64,000 nucleotides of DNA from Microbacterium horticulturae (GCF_029094505.1 NZ_CP119108.1:310001-374000), one strand, 5' to 3'. Shown: positions 17,545-27,302, counted from the first letter of the stretch. The notes: a model not told the origin generated them from the letters alone. Numbers and translations are program-made.

Positions 17545-18573
17545 TCAGTGCTGCGGCTCGACAACGCTCTTGATCGTGCCGGGCGCGGTCGTCGACTCCA
17601 TAGCTGCGGCGGTCTGAGCGAGCGGGAAGGCTCCGGTGATCATCGCGTCGAGGTCGACCATGCCCGTCGCCGCCATCGCCACGGCCGTCGGCCACGTGTT
17701 CGCATACCGGAAGACGCCGGTGACCACGAGTTCGTTGTTCTGGATGTGGGTCACCGGGAACGGCAGCTCGGCCAGCCCCATGCCGACGAGCACCGCACGT
17801 CCGGCCGGCCGCAGGGCCTCCAGCCCCGCCCGTACCGCCGCGCCGGCACCGGAGGCGTCGATGAAGGCGTCGACTCCGGCAGTCGCCACGGCAGCGGCGT
17901 CGGCCGCCGGATCGAGCGCGGCGGTGGCGCCGAACCGCAGCGCCGCCGCGCGACGCTCGGCGCTGATGTCGGTGATCAGCACCTCGACCGCGCCCGCTGC
18001 GCGCGCCACCTGTGCGACGGCGAGGCCGACCGGACCGGCGCCGGTCACAAGCACGCGCGAGCCCAGACCGAGCTCGGCCTTGCGGCCGGCCGCGATCGCC
18101 ACCGACAGCGGTTCGAGCAGCGCGGCGGCGCCGTCGCTCACGTTGTCGGGCACGGGGTGGGCGAAATGGCCCTGAATGGTCACGTACTGGCAGAAGGCGC
18201 CGTCGGTGCCCGGCACGGCGTAGAAGCGCATGTGCGGGTCGAGGTTGTAGTCACCACGGAGCGTCTCAGCCGACGACGGGGAGGGATGCTGCGGCTCGAT
18301 CGACACGCGTTCGCCGATGCGGTGGGGCGCGACATCACGTCCCACGGCGACGATGTGGCCGCCGGACTCGTGGCCGAGCACGAGCGGCTCATCGACGACC
18401 CAGTCGCCCAGGCGCCCCTCCTTGTAGAAGTGGACGTCGGAGCCGCAGACGCCCACGGCGCTGACCTCGACGAGCACCTCATCGGGCCCGGGCGCCGGCA
18501 CCTCCCGCTCTTGGATACGGATTTCACCGGGGCGCACGAGGACGGCGGCACGCATGGTCTGCGGGATGGACAT
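17545..18573 (-). CDS. Polyol dehydrogenase (sorbitol/xylitol dehydrogenase-like MDR) lacking the structural zinc site
   Basis: 342 residues. The catalytic zinc region is intact (VCGSDVHFYKEG, LGHESGGHIV) and the fold GAGPVGLAVAQVARAAGA binds NAD(P). The segment that normally carries four structural-zinc cysteines reads EPQHPSPSSAETLRGDYN, so that zinc is lost. GAGGAG precedes ATG 18573. The gene is divergent from the polyol operon and shares its promoter region with it, so it probably oxidises an imported tetritol (or similar polyol) to the ketose. In the M. smegmatis erythritol/threitol pathway such enzymes make erythrulose; matching it to one stereoisomer is inference. Confidence 0.88.
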   Translation of the reverse strand: MSIPQTMRAAVLVRPGEIRIQEREVPAPGPDEVLVEVSAVGVCGSDVHFYKEGRLGDWVVDEPLVLGHESGGHIVAVGRDVAPHRIGERVSIEPQHPSPSSAETLRGDYNLDPHMRFYAVPGTDGAFCQYVTIQGHFAHPVPDNVSDGAAALLEPLSVAIAAGRKAELGLGSRVLVTGAGPVGLAVAQVARAAGAVEVLITDISAERRAAALRFGATAALDPAADAAAVATAGVDAFIDASGAGAAVRAGLEALRPAGRAVLVGMGLAELPFPVTHIQNNELVVTGVFRYANTWPTAVAMAATGMVDLDAMITGAFPLAQTAAAMESTTAPGTIKSVVEPQH

Positions 18574-18636
18574 CTTCTTCTCCTCACGATCGCGGCTGTT
18601 GACATCAGGCCGCACCATTCCTATGGTGTATTTAAC

Positions 18637-18657
18637 GTGATCATGTGACAAGATCAC
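18637..18657. promoter_or_regulatory. Candidate operator of the polyol gene cluster
   Basis: GTGATC (18637-18642) and GATCAC (18652-18657) form an inverted repeat in an AT-rich island (about 18620-18672) between the two divergent dehydrogenase genes. The spacer is nine bases. It could bind the DeoR-family regulator encoded at 27303. Confidence 0.5.
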
Positions 18658-18678
18658 AGAAAAAGTAACACGAGGTGA

Positions 18679-19761
18679 ATGACCACCGCACCGCATGCGG
18701 GGTCGACGCCGCGAACGGGAGCAAAGATGCGCGCAGTCGTTTTCACCGCCCAGGGAGAACTCGCCCTGCAGGAGCGGCCCACACCCGAACCCGGGTACAA
18801 AGAGATCCTCATCGAGACCGCAGCAGTGGGTATCTGCGGTACCGACACGCATGTGTTCGACGGCGAGTTCGAGGGAACAGTGTTCCCCCTCGTCCCCGGA
18901 CACGAGGCCACCGGCACGATCGTCGCGCTCGGGGAGGGCGTCAACGACGGGGTGTTCGACTTCAAGGTCGGCGACCATGTCGCCGTCAACCCCAGCACGA
19001 CGTGCGGCGAATGCGAGTTCTGCCTGAACGGGCATCAGAATCTCTGCCCGCAGTGGAACGGTCTGGGGGTGGTCGCCAGCGACGGTGCCTCGCAGCAGTT
19101 CTTCACGGCGCCGTCGCGCAACGTGTACACGCTCAAGCCTGACACCGACCTCTACCAGGCGGCGCTCATCGAGCCGCTGGCCTGCGCGATCCGCGGGTGG
19201 GACGTGCTGCCGCGTCGCCTGGGCGACCACGTGCTCGTCTATGGCTCGGGCACGATGGGGCTGCTCATGGCACAGCTCGCGTCGCGCGCGGGCGCGTCGA
19301 CCGTGTCGATCGTCGACCTCAACGAAGACCGGCTGAAGGTCGCCGCCGAGTGCGGCATCCAGAACCGCTACACCAACGCCGATCAGGCCGACCGCGACAA
19401 ATGGGACGTGGTCATCGACTGCACAGGCAACATCCGCGCCATCGAAGATGCGCTGACACGCGTGAAGCCCGCCGGCTTCTTCCAAGACTTCGGCGTTGCC
19501 CCGGCCGACCGCACGGCGCAGTTCTCGCCGTTCCGCGTCTACCGTGACGAGCTCACGATCGTCGGCACCATGGCGGTGCTCAATTCCTTCGGCCGTGCGG
19601 TCGAGCTGTTCGAGGCCGGGGCGATCAACGCGAAGGCCATGATCAGCCACTCGTTCACGCTCGACGACTACGCCGACGCACTCGCGATGTTCCGTGCCGG
19701 TACCGGGCGCAAGCTGCAGATCCGCCCGAACGACTCCGAGTCCCGGGTACTGATCGCATGA
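18679..19761 (+). CDS. Zinc-dependent polyol/alcohol dehydrogenase
   Basis: 360-residue MDR enzyme. Catalytic zinc: GICGTDTHVFDG and PGHEATG; structural zinc cysteines are complete in TTCGECEFCLNGHQNLC; Rossmann motif VYGSGTMGLLMAQLA. It starts at ATG 18679 behind ACGAGG; an in-frame ATG at 18727 (MRAVVFTAQGEL) would fit the family better and is the main alternative. First gene of a plus-strand operon (overlap ATGA with the DUF2291 gene) encoding transporter, kinase and isomerases, so it should oxidise the transported polyol. D-threitol or arabitol dehydrogenases are the nearest concepts. Confidence 0.88.
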   Translation: MTTAPHAGSTPRTGAKMRAVVFTAQGELALQERPTPEPGYKEILIETAAVGICGTDTHVFDGEFEGTVFPLVPGHEATGTIVALGEGVNDGVFDFKVGDHVAVNPSTTCGECEFCLNGHQNLCPQWNGLGVVASDGASQQFFTAPSRNVYTLKPDTDLYQAALIEPLACAIRGWDVLPRRLGDHVLVYGSGTMGLLMAQLASRAGASTVSIVDLNEDRLKVAAECGIQNRYTNADQADRDKWDVVIDCTGNIRAIEDALTRVKPAGFFQDFGVAPADRTAQFSPFRVYRDELTIVGTMAVLNSFGRAVELFEAGAINAKAMISHSFTLDDYADALAMFRAGTGRKLQIRPNDSESRVLIA

Positions 19762-20426
19762 GTGCCGTCACCACCAGCGTCGCCGTCAAGCCCCGAGGCA
19801 TGCGGCCGATCGTCAAGCGTCTCATCTGGATCGGTCTGATCGTGATCCTCGTGGTCGCGATGGCGCTGTCGACCAGGGTCGTCTCGAAGGACTCGGCGGC
19901 CGCCCAGGGCACGCAGAAGTTCAACGCTGCGGAGTACGGTGCGGCGCAGTTCCCCAAGATCCAGAGCTACATCGCCGATCATGCGGTGGATGCCGCGACA
20001 CTGGCCACTGCCGTCGAGAAGGACCAGTCGGCCGCAGCGAAGCAATACGGCAAGTCGGTCGACGGAGCGACGTACATCATCCCCGTCACGTTCACCGGCG
20101 TCGTCGGCGAGGTTCCGGCATCCGGCTACACGCCGGTGACCGTCGAGGGGCTGCCGAAGGACATCAACGTCGGATTGCAGCTGGGCCCGGCCATCAATGG
20201 CACTGACCTGCGCGACGTCACGGGCAAGGTCACGCTCAACGACTTCGAGAATCAGATCGAGTTTCAGAACGCCGGAGCCGCCATCAACGACGTGCTCAAG
20301 AAGAACCTCGCGGCCATGAACGCGACCGAGCTCAAGGGAAAGACGGTCTCGGTGCAGGGGGCCTTCACCCTGGTGAACCCGCAGCAGTGGAACGTCACGC
20401 CGTCGAAGATCACGGTGGAGCAGTGA
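19758..20426 (+). CDS. DUF2291 family protein of a sugar ABC operon
   Basis: 222 residues with one N-terminal membrane anchor (about 22-40, IWIGLIVILVVAMALSTRVV) and an extracytoplasmic domain. DUF2291 genes are found almost only in ribose-type ABC transporter operons, and this copy lies between the dehydrogenase (ATGA overlap) and the ATPase (four-base gap). Its role in uptake is not established; it may help the binding protein or the permease. Confidence 0.85.
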   Translation: MSAVTTSVAVKPRGMRPIVKRLIWIGLIVILVVAMALSTRVVSKDSAAAQGTQKFNAAEYGAAQFPKIQSYIADHAVDAATLATAVEKDQSAAAKQYGKSVDGATYIIPVTFTGVVGEVPASGYTPVTVEGLPKDINVGLQLGPAINGTDLRDVTGKVTLNDFENQIEFQNAGAAINDVLKKNLAAMNATELKGKTVSVQGAFTLVNPQQWNVTPSKITVEQ

Positions 20427-20430
20427 TCGG

Positions 20431-21963
20431 ATGAACGCGGCACAGCAACTGGGCGCGCCGGTTCTGTCTGCGCGCCACATCGTGAAGAACTACGGCGGGG
20501 TGCGCGCGCTGAAGGGCGTGGACTTCGACGTCTACCCGGGTACGGTCACCACACTGTTCGGTGAGAACGGCGCCGGCAAGTCGACGCTCATGAAGATCCT
20601 CTCGGGTGTCGAACAGCCCACCGACGGCACGATCCTGCTCGACGGGCAGGAGGTCGTGTTCGCCGACACCAACGATGCTCGTGCCCACGGCATCTCGATC
20701 ATCCATCAGGAGCTCAGCCTGTCGCCGAATATCTCGGTGCGCGACAACCTCTACATGGGACGCGAGCTGCGCCGGGGGATCGCGGTCGACTACCGCGAGC
20801 AGGAGAAGCGCAGCCGCGAGGTGCTCGCGGAACTCGGTCTGGACATCGACCCGCACCTCATCGTCTCGGAGCTGCGGCTGGGCGAACAGCAGCTCATCGA
20901 GATCGCGCGGGCGCTGCTGGCCGAATCGCGCATCCTCATCATGGACGAGCCCACCTCGGCGCTGTCGGCCAATGAGGTCGAGATCCTCTTCCGGGTGATC
21001 GACGACCTCACGAGCAAGGGCGTGGCCATCGTCTACATCTCTCACCACCTCGAAGAGGCGCTGCAGGTGACCGATCAGGCTGTGGTGCTCCGTGACGGTT
21101 CGATGACCGCCAAGGCGCCGGCCGACGAGATCGACCTGGAATGGATCGTGCGACACATGGTCGGCGAGAACTTCGATCTCGGGTCGCCGCCGGTCGGCTA
21201 CGACTTCGGGCCGCTCGCGCTCGACATCGAGGAGGTCAGCGTCGCGGACCCGAAGGAGCCCGACCGGATGCTCGTCGACCGGTTGTCGCTGAAGGTGCAG
21301 GAAGGCGAGATCGTCTGCATCTACGGCCTGATGGGCGCCGGCCGCACCGAGCTGCTCGAGGCCGTCGCCGGGCGCCGCGCGCTCGCCGGTGGGCGTGTCA
21401 CCATGCGGAAGGGCGAGATCACGAATCTCAGCCTGCGCGATCGGCTCGCGTCAGGACTGGGTCTGGTGCCCGAAGACCGCCAACGCGACGGTCTGGTGCC
21501 CACCCTCAGCGTCGGCCGCAACATCTCGCTGGCCGCGGTCAGCACGTTCGTGAAGGGTCTGTTCGTCTCGCGAGCGAAGGAGAAGGCCCATGCCGACGAG
21601 GCGATCGCCGACGTCACGGTGAAGACCGACGGAGCCGCCGCGCCCATCGGGTCGCTGTCCGGAGGCAACCAGCAGAAGGTCGTGATCGGCAAGATCGTCT
21701 CGACCGGCCCCAAGGTGCTGCTCCTGGATGAACCGACCCGCGGCATCGACGTCGGCGCCAAGGCCGAGGTCTTCAAGCTCGTCGCCCAGCGCGCCCGCAC
21801 CGGTCTCGCCGTCGTCTACTCCACCAGTGAGGTCGGCGAGTGCCTGAGTATCGCCCACCGCATCGTCGTCATGGCACGCGGCCGCATCGTCGCGGAGTTC
21901 GACCCGTCCGTCACCAAGGAAGAGATCATGGCCGCCTCCGGCGAAGCTGTGGTCGAGGCTTAG
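20431..21963 (+). CDS. Sugar ABC transporter ATP-binding protein (RbsA/XylG type, two ATPase domains)
   Basis: 510 residues with two ABC cassettes. The first has Walker A GENGAGKST and the signature LRLGEQQLIEIARALL with Walker B ILIMDEPTSAL. The second has a degenerate Walker A region (GLMGAGRTELLE) and a clear LSGGNQQKVVIGKI with LLLDEPTRGIDVG. This asymmetric arrangement is typical of carbohydrate uptake family 2 (CUT2). It works with the permease and binding protein downstream to import a monosaccharide or polyol. Confidence 0.95.
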   Translation: MNAAQQLGAPVLSARHIVKNYGGVRALKGVDFDVYPGTVTTLFGENGAGKSTLMKILSGVEQPTDGTILLDGQEVVFADTNDARAHGISIIHQELSLSPNISVRDNLYMGRELRRGIAVDYREQEKRSREVLAELGLDIDPHLIVSELRLGEQQLIEIARALLAESRILIMDEPTSALSANEVEILFRVIDDLTSKGVAIVYISHHLEEALQVTDQAVVLRDGSMTAKAPADEIDLEWIVRHMVGENFDLGSPPVGYDFGPLALDIEEVSVADPKEPDRMLVDRLSLKVQEGEIVCIYGLMGAGRTELLEAVAGRRALAGGRVTMRKGEITNLSLRDRLASGLGLVPEDRQRDGLVPTLSVGRNISLAAVSTFVKGLFVSRAKEKAHADEAIADVTVKTDGAAAPIGSLSGGNQQKVVIGKIVSTGPKVLLLDEPTRGIDVGAKAEVFKLVAQRARTGLAVVYSTSEVGECLSIAHRIVVMARGRIVAEFDPSVTKEEIMAASGEAVVEA

Positions 21964-21985
21964 CGCCCGTCCCGAAGGAATTCTG

Positions 21986-23116
21986 ATGTCTCACACAGCA
22001 CTGTCCGGCAGACGCCGTCCCTTCCAGGGACTGACCCTGGGAGCGTTCCTCCTCGAGGCCCGCGCGTTCCTGGCGCTCCTCGTCATCTTCGTCATCTTCT
22101 CGATCCTCGCGCCGGCCTCGTTCCCGACGCTCTCGAACATCATCACCATGTGTCAGCAGGTCTCGATCTATGCGATTCTCGCGATCGGGATGCTGGTGGT
22201 CATCATGGACGGCGGCATCGACCTGTCGGTCGGCTCGACGCTCGGTCTGTCGGGCATGGTCGCCGGCCTGGCACTGCACGGGTTCCCGATCGGCGGGGTC
22301 ATCCTCTACCCGCCGGTCTGGGTGGTGGTGATCCTCGCGGTGGCCACCGGGGCGCTTGTAGGGCTGGTCAACGGACTGCTCGTCGCGCGGCTGAAGGTCG
22401 CTCCGTTCGTGGCGACCCTCGGCATGATGTATGTGGTGCGCGGGCTCGCGCAGCTGACGACGAACGGCCTCACGGTCAACAACCTCTCCGGCAAGTCCGA
22501 GCTGGGCAACACGGGGTTCGAGTGGCTGGGCTTCAACTCGATCCTCGGCATCCCCGTGGGCGTGTGGATCATGGTCCTCGTCAGCCTCGCGGCGAGCCTG
22601 CTGCTCAGCCGCACAGTGTACGGCCGCTGGCTGTACGCGCAGGGCGGCAACCGCCGGGCCGCGGAGTTGTCGGGCGTGCCCGTGCGCAAGGTCAGCGTGC
22701 GTGCCTATGTCATCGCCGGCGTGTGCGCGGCGATCGCCGGTGTCATCCTCACCAGCGAGCTGACCAGCGCCGGCCCGACCCAGGGCACCTCCTACGAACT
22801 CACCGCCATCGCGGCCGTCGTCATTGGCGGCGCGTCGCTGATGGGCGGCACCGGCAACGTGCGCGGCACCCTGCTGGGCGCGTTCGTGATCGGCTTCCTG
22901 GCGGCCGGCCTGACGATCGTCGGCATCTCCGCGTATGTGCAGACCGTGTTCACCGGTGCGGTCATCGTCCTCGCCGTGCTGCTCAACGGCATCCAGCTGC
23001 GCTCGCGCCGGCAGCGCAAGCCCGGCGTGCCCACGGCCGGCAGCGCGTCGGCGCCGCCTCCGAGTGGGGTGGATGCCGCATCCACCGATTCCGTCACCGA
23101 GAGCGCCCGCAGCTGA
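21986..23116 (+). CDS. Sugar ABC transporter permease (RbsC type)
   Basis: 376 residues, about ten helices. Family motifs: IMDGGIDLSVGSTLGLSGMV (EAA-like region of CUT2 permeases), VNGLLVARLKVAPFVATLGM, YAQGGNRRAAELSGVPV and VIGGASLMGGTGNVRGTLLGA. The cytosolic C-terminal tail is long (about 45 residues) and Ala/Pro/Ser-rich. Starts 22 bases after the ATPase stop with GAAGGAA as ribosome site. Confidence 0.95.
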   Translation: MSHTALSGRRRPFQGLTLGAFLLEARAFLALLVIFVIFSILAPASFPTLSNIITMCQQVSIYAILAIGMLVVIMDGGIDLSVGSTLGLSGMVAGLALHGFPIGGVILYPPVWVVVILAVATGALVGLVNGLLVARLKVAPFVATLGMMYVVRGLAQLTTNGLTVNNLSGKSELGNTGFEWLGFNSILGIPVGVWIMVLVSLAASLLLSRTVYGRWLYAQGGNRRAAELSGVPVRKVSVRAYVIAGVCAAIAGVILTSELTSAGPTQGTSYELTAIAAVVIGGASLMGGTGNVRGTLLGAFVIGFLAAGLTIVGISAYVQTVFTGAVIVLAVLLNGIQLRSRRQRKPGVPTAGSASAPPPSGVDAASTDSVTESARS

Positions 23117-23160
23117 ACGCGCGCTCCCGCTCACCGAAGAGAAGAAAAGGAAACACCGAA

Positions 23161-24174
23161 ATGTCCCGCAAGAAACTCGCCGCACTCGCAGCCCTCGGGC
23201 TGTCGGCGGTCCTTGCTCTGGCCGGGTGCTCCGGCCAGAGCGGTTCGAATGACACCCCGTCGACGCAGAAGACCGCCAAGGCCGGCGGCTTCATCCAGAT
23301 CGTCGTCAACGACCCCTCGAATCCGTACTGGCTCACTGAGGGGAACGTCGCCCAGGCAGAAGCCGAGAAGCTCGGCTACACGGCCTCGGTCGCCGCCTCG
23401 AAGGGCGACGTGAACACCGAGTCGACGATCATCGACACCGCCATCGCCAAGCACGCCGCCGGCATCATCCTCGATCCGGCCAACGCCGACGGCTCGATCG
23501 GCAACATCAAGCGCGCGATGGCCAAGGACATCCCGGTGTTCCTGGTCAACGCCGAGATCAACGAGCAGGGGGTCGCCCTCGGCCAGCTGGTCTCGAACAA
23601 CGCACAGGGCGCCGCGCTGGGTGCGCAGCAGTGGATCAAGGCAGCCGGCACGAAGGGCCAGTACGCAGAGCTGTTCGGCCTGCCCTCCGACAACAACGCG
23701 GCGACGCGGTCCAACGGCTACAAGACGGTCATCTCGCAGTACCCCGACTGGAAGAAGGTCGCACAGCAGACCGCCAACTGGGACCGCGCGCAGGGCCAGC
23801 AGAAGATGCAGTCGATCCTGCAGGCGCACCCCGACATCAACGCCGTGATCTCGGGCAACGACGAGATGGCGCTGGGTGCCATCGCCGCCATCAAGCAGGC
23901 CGGCAAGAAGTTGTCGGTCGACGGCACCGGTGACGGCATCGTCGTCGGTGGCTTCGACGGATCGCCCGACGCGATCGATGCCATCAAGGCCGGTGAGCTC
24001 GCCTACACGGTGCTGCAGCCGGTGGCCACGTTCGCCAAGGAAGCGGTGCAGCAGCTCGACAAGTACATCCGCACCGGTGAGAAGCCGGCACAGGAGAAGC
24101 AGTCGTTCGACTGCATCCTCATCACGAAAGACAACGTCGACAAGATGACCGGTCCGTTCACCTACGGCGGCTGA
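23161..24174 (+). CDS. Sugar/polyol ABC transporter substrate-binding lipoprotein
   Basis: 337 residues. Lipoprotein signal with lipobox LAGC (Cys22), then a periplasmic-binding-protein type 1 domain (IVVNDPSNPYWLTEGNVAQAEA; GIILDPANADGSIGNIKRAM; NDEMALGAIAAIKQAG; VVGGFDGSPDAIDAIKAG). A CUT2 binding protein specific for pentoses, tetritols or similar. AAAAGGAA precedes the ATG. A strong GC hairpin follows the stop, which would let this gene be expressed above the downstream enzymes. Confidence 0.94.
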   Translation: MSRKKLAALAALGLSAVLALAGCSGQSGSNDTPSTQKTAKAGGFIQIVVNDPSNPYWLTEGNVAQAEAEKLGYTASVAASKGDVNTESTIIDTAIAKHAAGIILDPANADGSIGNIKRAMAKDIPVFLVNAEINEQGVALGQLVSNNAQGAALGAQQWIKAAGTKGQYAELFGLPSDNNAATRSNGYKTVISQYPDWKKVAQQTANWDRAQGQQKMQSILQAHPDINAVISGNDEMALGAIAAIKQAGKKLSVDGTGDGIVVGGFDGSPDAIDAIKAGELAYTVLQPVATFAKEAVQQLDKYIRTGEKPAQEKQSFDCILITKDNVDKMTGPFTYGG

Positions 24175-24212
24175 TCGACGCGCAGACGGCCGTTCGCTCC
24201 CGTTCGGCCACT

Positions 24213-24241
24213 CCGGGGCGGGTGCCCTGCACCCGCCCCGG
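24213..24241 (+). terminator. GC-rich hairpin after the binding-protein gene
   Basis: CCGGGGCGGGTGC and GCACCCGCCCCGG pair perfectly over 13 bp with the three-base loop CCT. No T tract follows. It lies between the binding protein and kinase genes, so it is best read as a partial terminator or 3' mRNA stabiliser. Confidence 0.8.
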
Positions 24242-24279
24242 ACCCCACTGACAGTTCGCACCACCACTCCGAGGACATC

Positions 24280-26019
24280 ATGAGCCACGTACTCAACGAC
24301 GCCGCCGACTTCGCCGACGAGGCGGCCGACGGCTTCGTCGCCGCGCATCCGGGCCTCGTGCGGCGTGTTCGCGGCGGTGTCGCGCGGGCGTCGGCCACGC
24401 CGGACGGCCAGGTCGCCGTCGTCATCGGCGGCGGATCGGGTCACTACCCGGCCTTCGCGGGGTTGGTCGGCCCGGGGATCGCCCACGCCGCAGCCATGGG
24501 CAACGTGTTCGCGTCGCCCAGCGCCCAGCAGGTGCACGCCGTGGCGAAAGCGGTGGCCACCGATGCCGGCGTGCTGCTGACCTACGGCAACTACGCCGGC
24601 GACGCATTGAACTTCGATCAGGCGCAGGAACAGCTGCGCGCCGAGGGCATCGCCTGTGAGACGGTACGCGTGACCGACGACATCTACAGCGCCGGTCCCG
24701 ACGAGCGCGAGAAGCGTCGCGGCATCGCCGGCGACCTCACCGTGTTCCGGGTCGCGGGCTGGGCTGCGGAGCAGGGGCGCGATCTCGACGCGGTCACCGC
24801 CCTGGCCTCCCGGGCCAACGAGCGGACCCGCTCGATCGGGGTGGCATTCTCAGGCTGCACGCTGCCCGGCGCCGACGAGCCGTTGTTCACCGTGCCCGCC
24901 GGCCACATGGCGGTGGGAATGGGCATCCACGGCGAGCCGGGCATCGAGACCCTCCGGTTGCCGTCGGCGGCGGAGCTCGCGACGATGCTCGTCGAGCGTC
25001 TCCTCGGCGAGCGGCCCGATCACGCCGGCGACCGTGTCGCCGTCATCGTCAACGGACTGGGCTCGGTCAAGAGTGAAGAGCTGTTCGTGCTCTACGGCGG
25101 CATCGCGGCCGCGCTCACGGCAGCGGGGCTGCACATCGTCGACCCCGAGGTCGGCGAGTTCGCCACCAGCTTCGAGATGGCCGGCGTCTCGCTCACCCTG
25201 ATGTGGCTCGATGACGAGCTCGAGCGGGCCTGGCAGGCCCCCGCCTACACGCCCGCCTACCGCAAGGGCGTCGTCGTTCTCGACGCCGAGCGCACCACCG
25301 CCGACGCCGATGCGCTCGACGATGAGGAGACGATCGCTGAGGCAGGGCCCGAGGCCGCCGCGGCGGGGCGCGCCGCGGCATCCGCTCTCTCCGCCGTTCG
25401 TGCGGTGATCGACCGAGAGGCCGACGAGCTCGGCCGGCTCGACGCCATCGCGGGCGACGGCGACCACGGCATCGGCATGCAGCGCGGTGCGCGGGCGGCC
25501 GACACCGCGGCCGGCGAGGCCGCCGGTGCCGGAGCAGGCATCGGCACCGTGCTGACCCGGGCGGGCGACGCGTGGGCCGACAAGGCCGGGGGAACATCCG
25601 GAGCCCTCTGGGGAATGGGGCTGCGCGCGATCGGGGAGCGGCTCGGGGATGCCGCCGCCCCCGATCCGCGCGCGGTCGTCGCCGCGGTGGCGGCCGCGCG
25701 AGACGCCGTGCAGGGATTCGGCAAGGCACAGGTGGGCGACAAGACGCTCGTCGACGCACTCGTGCCGTTCGCCGCGACCCTCGCAGAGAGGGTCGACGCC
25801 GGCGCCGGTCTCGCCGACGCGTGGAGGGATGCCGCGGCAGCGGCCACGGCGGCGGCACAGGCGACCGCCGACCTGCTTCCGCGGATGGGCCGCGCACGGC
25901 CGCACACGGAGAAGAGCCTGGGAACCCCCGATCCAGGGGCCGTCTCGCTCGCGCTCGCGGCGACTGCGGTCGCCGCAGCGCTCGACGAGCACCGGGGACA
26001 GAAAGAGAAGGAGAACTGA
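24280..26019 (+). CDS. DhaK-DhaL fusion kinase (dihydroxyacetone/erythrulose kinase family)
   Basis: 579 residues. The N-terminal DhaK domain (about 1-330) has GGGSGH (50-55) and the covalent substrate-binding His217 in GIHGEPGIE; the C-terminal DhaL domain (about 375-575) has the ADP/Mg-binding [13 protein letters not shown] and [12 protein letters not shown]-dependent single-chain forms phosphorylate dihydroxyacetone; in M. smegmatis close relatives are D- and L-erythrulose kinases. The adjoining RpiB-like and TIM-like genes and the polyol dehydrogenases favour L- or D-erythrulose as the substrate here. That identity is inference. Confidence 0.92.
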   Translation: MSHVLNDAADFADEAADGFVAAHPGLVRRVRGGVARASATPDGQVAVVIGGGSGHYPAFAGLVGPGIAHAAAMGNVFASPSAQQVHAVAKAVATDAGVLLTYGNYAGDALNFDQAQEQLRAEGIACETVRVTDDIYSAGPDEREKRRGIAGDLTVFRVAGWAAEQGRDLDAVTALASRANERTRSIGVAFSGCTLPGADEPLFTVPAGHMAVGMGIHGEPGIETLRLPSAAELATMLVERLLGERPDHAGDRVAVIVNGLGSVKSEELFVLYGGIAAALTAAGLHIVDPEVGEFATSFEMAGVSLTLMWLDDELERAWQAPAYTPAYRKGVVVLDAERTTADADALDDEETIAEAGPEAAAAGRAAASALSAVRAVIDREADELGRLDAIAGDGDHGIGMQRGARAADTAAGEAAGAGAGIGTVLTRAGDAWADKAGGTSGALWGMGLRAIGERLGDAAAPDPRAVVAAVAAARDAVQGFGKAQVGDKTLVDALVPFAATLAERVDAGAGLADAWRDAAAAATAAAQATADLLPRMGRARPHTEKSLGTPDPGAVSLALAATAVAAALDEHRGQKEKEN

Positions 26020-26020
26020 G

Positions 26021-26512
26021 ATGGCGCGCACATGGCGTGTGATCGTCGGATCCGACGACGCCGGCTTCCAGTACAAGGAGGCGCTCAAGGCCGACCTCGA
26101 GAATGATCCGCGGGTGTCGGAAGTGGTCGATGTGGGAGTCGACGCGCAGTCGCACACCCCGTATCCGACCGTCGCCATCGCCGCGGCCGAGAAGGTCGCC
26201 GCCGGCGAGGCCGACCGGGCGCTGCTCGTGTGCGGGACCGGGCTCGGGGTCGCGATCGCGGCGAACAAGGTGCCCGGCATCCGGGCCGTCACCGCCCACG
26301 ACAGTTTCAGCGTCGAGCGCAGCGTGCTCAGCAACAACGCGCAGGTCCTCACGTTCGGGCAGCGGGTCGTCGGGCTCGAGCTCGCTCGTCGCCTTGCCAA
26401 GGAATGGCTCGGCTACGAATTCGACGACGCGTCGGCGTCCGCCGAGAAGGTCGCCGTGCTCGAGGACTACGAACACGGCAAACCCGGCGAGGACGCAGGC
26501 GCGCCGCGATGA
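26021..26512 (+). CDS. RpiB-family sugar-phosphate isomerase (candidate D-erythrulose 4-phosphate isomerase)
   Basis: 163 residues, RpiB/LacAB fold: [60 protein letters not shown] and [19 protein letters not shown]. The usual HSGYELK-type start is replaced by DDAGFQYKE. In erythritol and threitol pathways an RpiB paralogue (EryI/DerI) converts D-erythrulose 4-phosphate to D-erythrose 4-phosphate, which enters the pentose phosphate pathway. AAGGAG ribosome site; stop overlaps the next start (ATGA). An ordinary ribose-5-phosphate isomerase role is possible but less likely in this operon. Confidence 0.9.
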   Translation: MARTWRVIVGSDDAGFQYKEALKADLENDPRVSEVVDVGVDAQSHTPYPTVAIAAAEKVAAGEADRALLVCGTGLGVAIAANKVPGIRAVTAHDSFSVERSVLSNNAQVLTFGQRVVGLELARRLAKEWLGYEFDDASASAEKVAVLEDYEHGKPGEDAGAPR

Positions 26513-27276
26513 GCGATCGCCCCGCGGTCACTCTGGCGATCAGCCTGAAGCTGTACCTCGACATCCCGCGCACCGTCCTCTGGGCGCAGCAGGCGGCCGA
26601 GATCGCCCGCGGGCAGCCGACCGTGCGCGCCGGCGACGTGCGGATGGTCGCGCTGCCGTCATTGCCGGCTCTCGAGGCCACGCGCGCGGCGCTCGAAGGC
26701 AGCGATGTGCAGCTCGGTGCGCAGGATCTGTTCTGGGAAGACCGCGGGCCATACACGGGGGGCGTGAGCGGCTCCGATCTGCGTCAGGCCGGCTGCGGCT
26801 TCGTCGAAGTCGGGCACGCCGAGCGGCGCACGGTGTTCGGCGAGGACGACACGATCGTACGGCGCAAGCTGGCCGCCGCCGTGCGCAACGGTCTGACGCC
26901 GATCCTCTGTGTCGGTGAGGACTCGTCCGACCTCGACGGCTCGGCCGTCTGCGTCGCGCAGCTTGCGTCGGCACTCGAGGGGCTGACGCCCGGCACGGCC
27001 ATCGACGAGCTCGTCGTCGCGTATGAGCCGGTCTGGGCAATCGGGGAATCCGATCCGGCCCCGGTCGAGGCGATCACGCCCGTCGTCGCCGCGTTGCGCA
27101 CCGCGCTTCGTCACGACGATCGCGTCGCCGCGGCATCCGTCATCTACGGCGGCAGTGCGCGACCGGGTCTGCTGACCCGACTCGGGCGGGAGGTCGACGG
27201 ACTGTTCCTCGGTCGCTTCGCTCATGACGCCGAGCGGCTTGAGAAGGTCGTCGGCGAGGCGGCGACGCTACTCTGA
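26509..27276 (+). CDS. Triosephosphate isomerase-like enzyme (candidate L-erythrulose 1-phosphate isomerase)
   Basis: 255 residues, TIM barrel. Catalytic Lys14, His103 (EVGHAERR) and Glu173 (AYEPVWAIG) of TIM are conserved, as is the phosphate loop IYGGSARP. The usual N-W-K start motif reads ISLKLYL, so the conserved Asn is a Ser. TIM paralogues called LerI (M. smegmatis) and EryH (Brucella) convert L-erythrulose 1-phosphate to D-erythrulose 4-phosphate, the step between the kinase and the RpiB-like isomerase next to it. A housekeeping tpiA would normally sit with gap and pgk, which are absent. Confidence 0.9.
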   Translation: MSDRPAVTLAISLKLYLDIPRTVLWAQQAAEIARGQPTVRAGDVRMVALPSLPALEATRAALEGSDVQLGAQDLFWEDRGPYTGGVSGSDLRQAGCGFVEVGHAERRTVFGEDDTIVRRKLAAAVRNGLTPILCVGEDSSDLDGSAVCVAQLASALEGLTPGTAIDELVVAYEPVWAIGESDPAPVEAITPVVAALRTALRHDDRVAAASVIYGGSARPGLLTRLGREVDGLFLGRFAHDAERLEKVVGEAATLL

Positions 27277-27302
27277 TTCCAGTCGATACTCCGGGAGGGG
27301 AC

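Noticed and set aside
24280..26019. PTS-dependent dihydroxyacetone kinase
   Set aside because: DhaK and DhaL are fused and no DhaM or PTS component is adjacent, which fits the ATP-dependent type.
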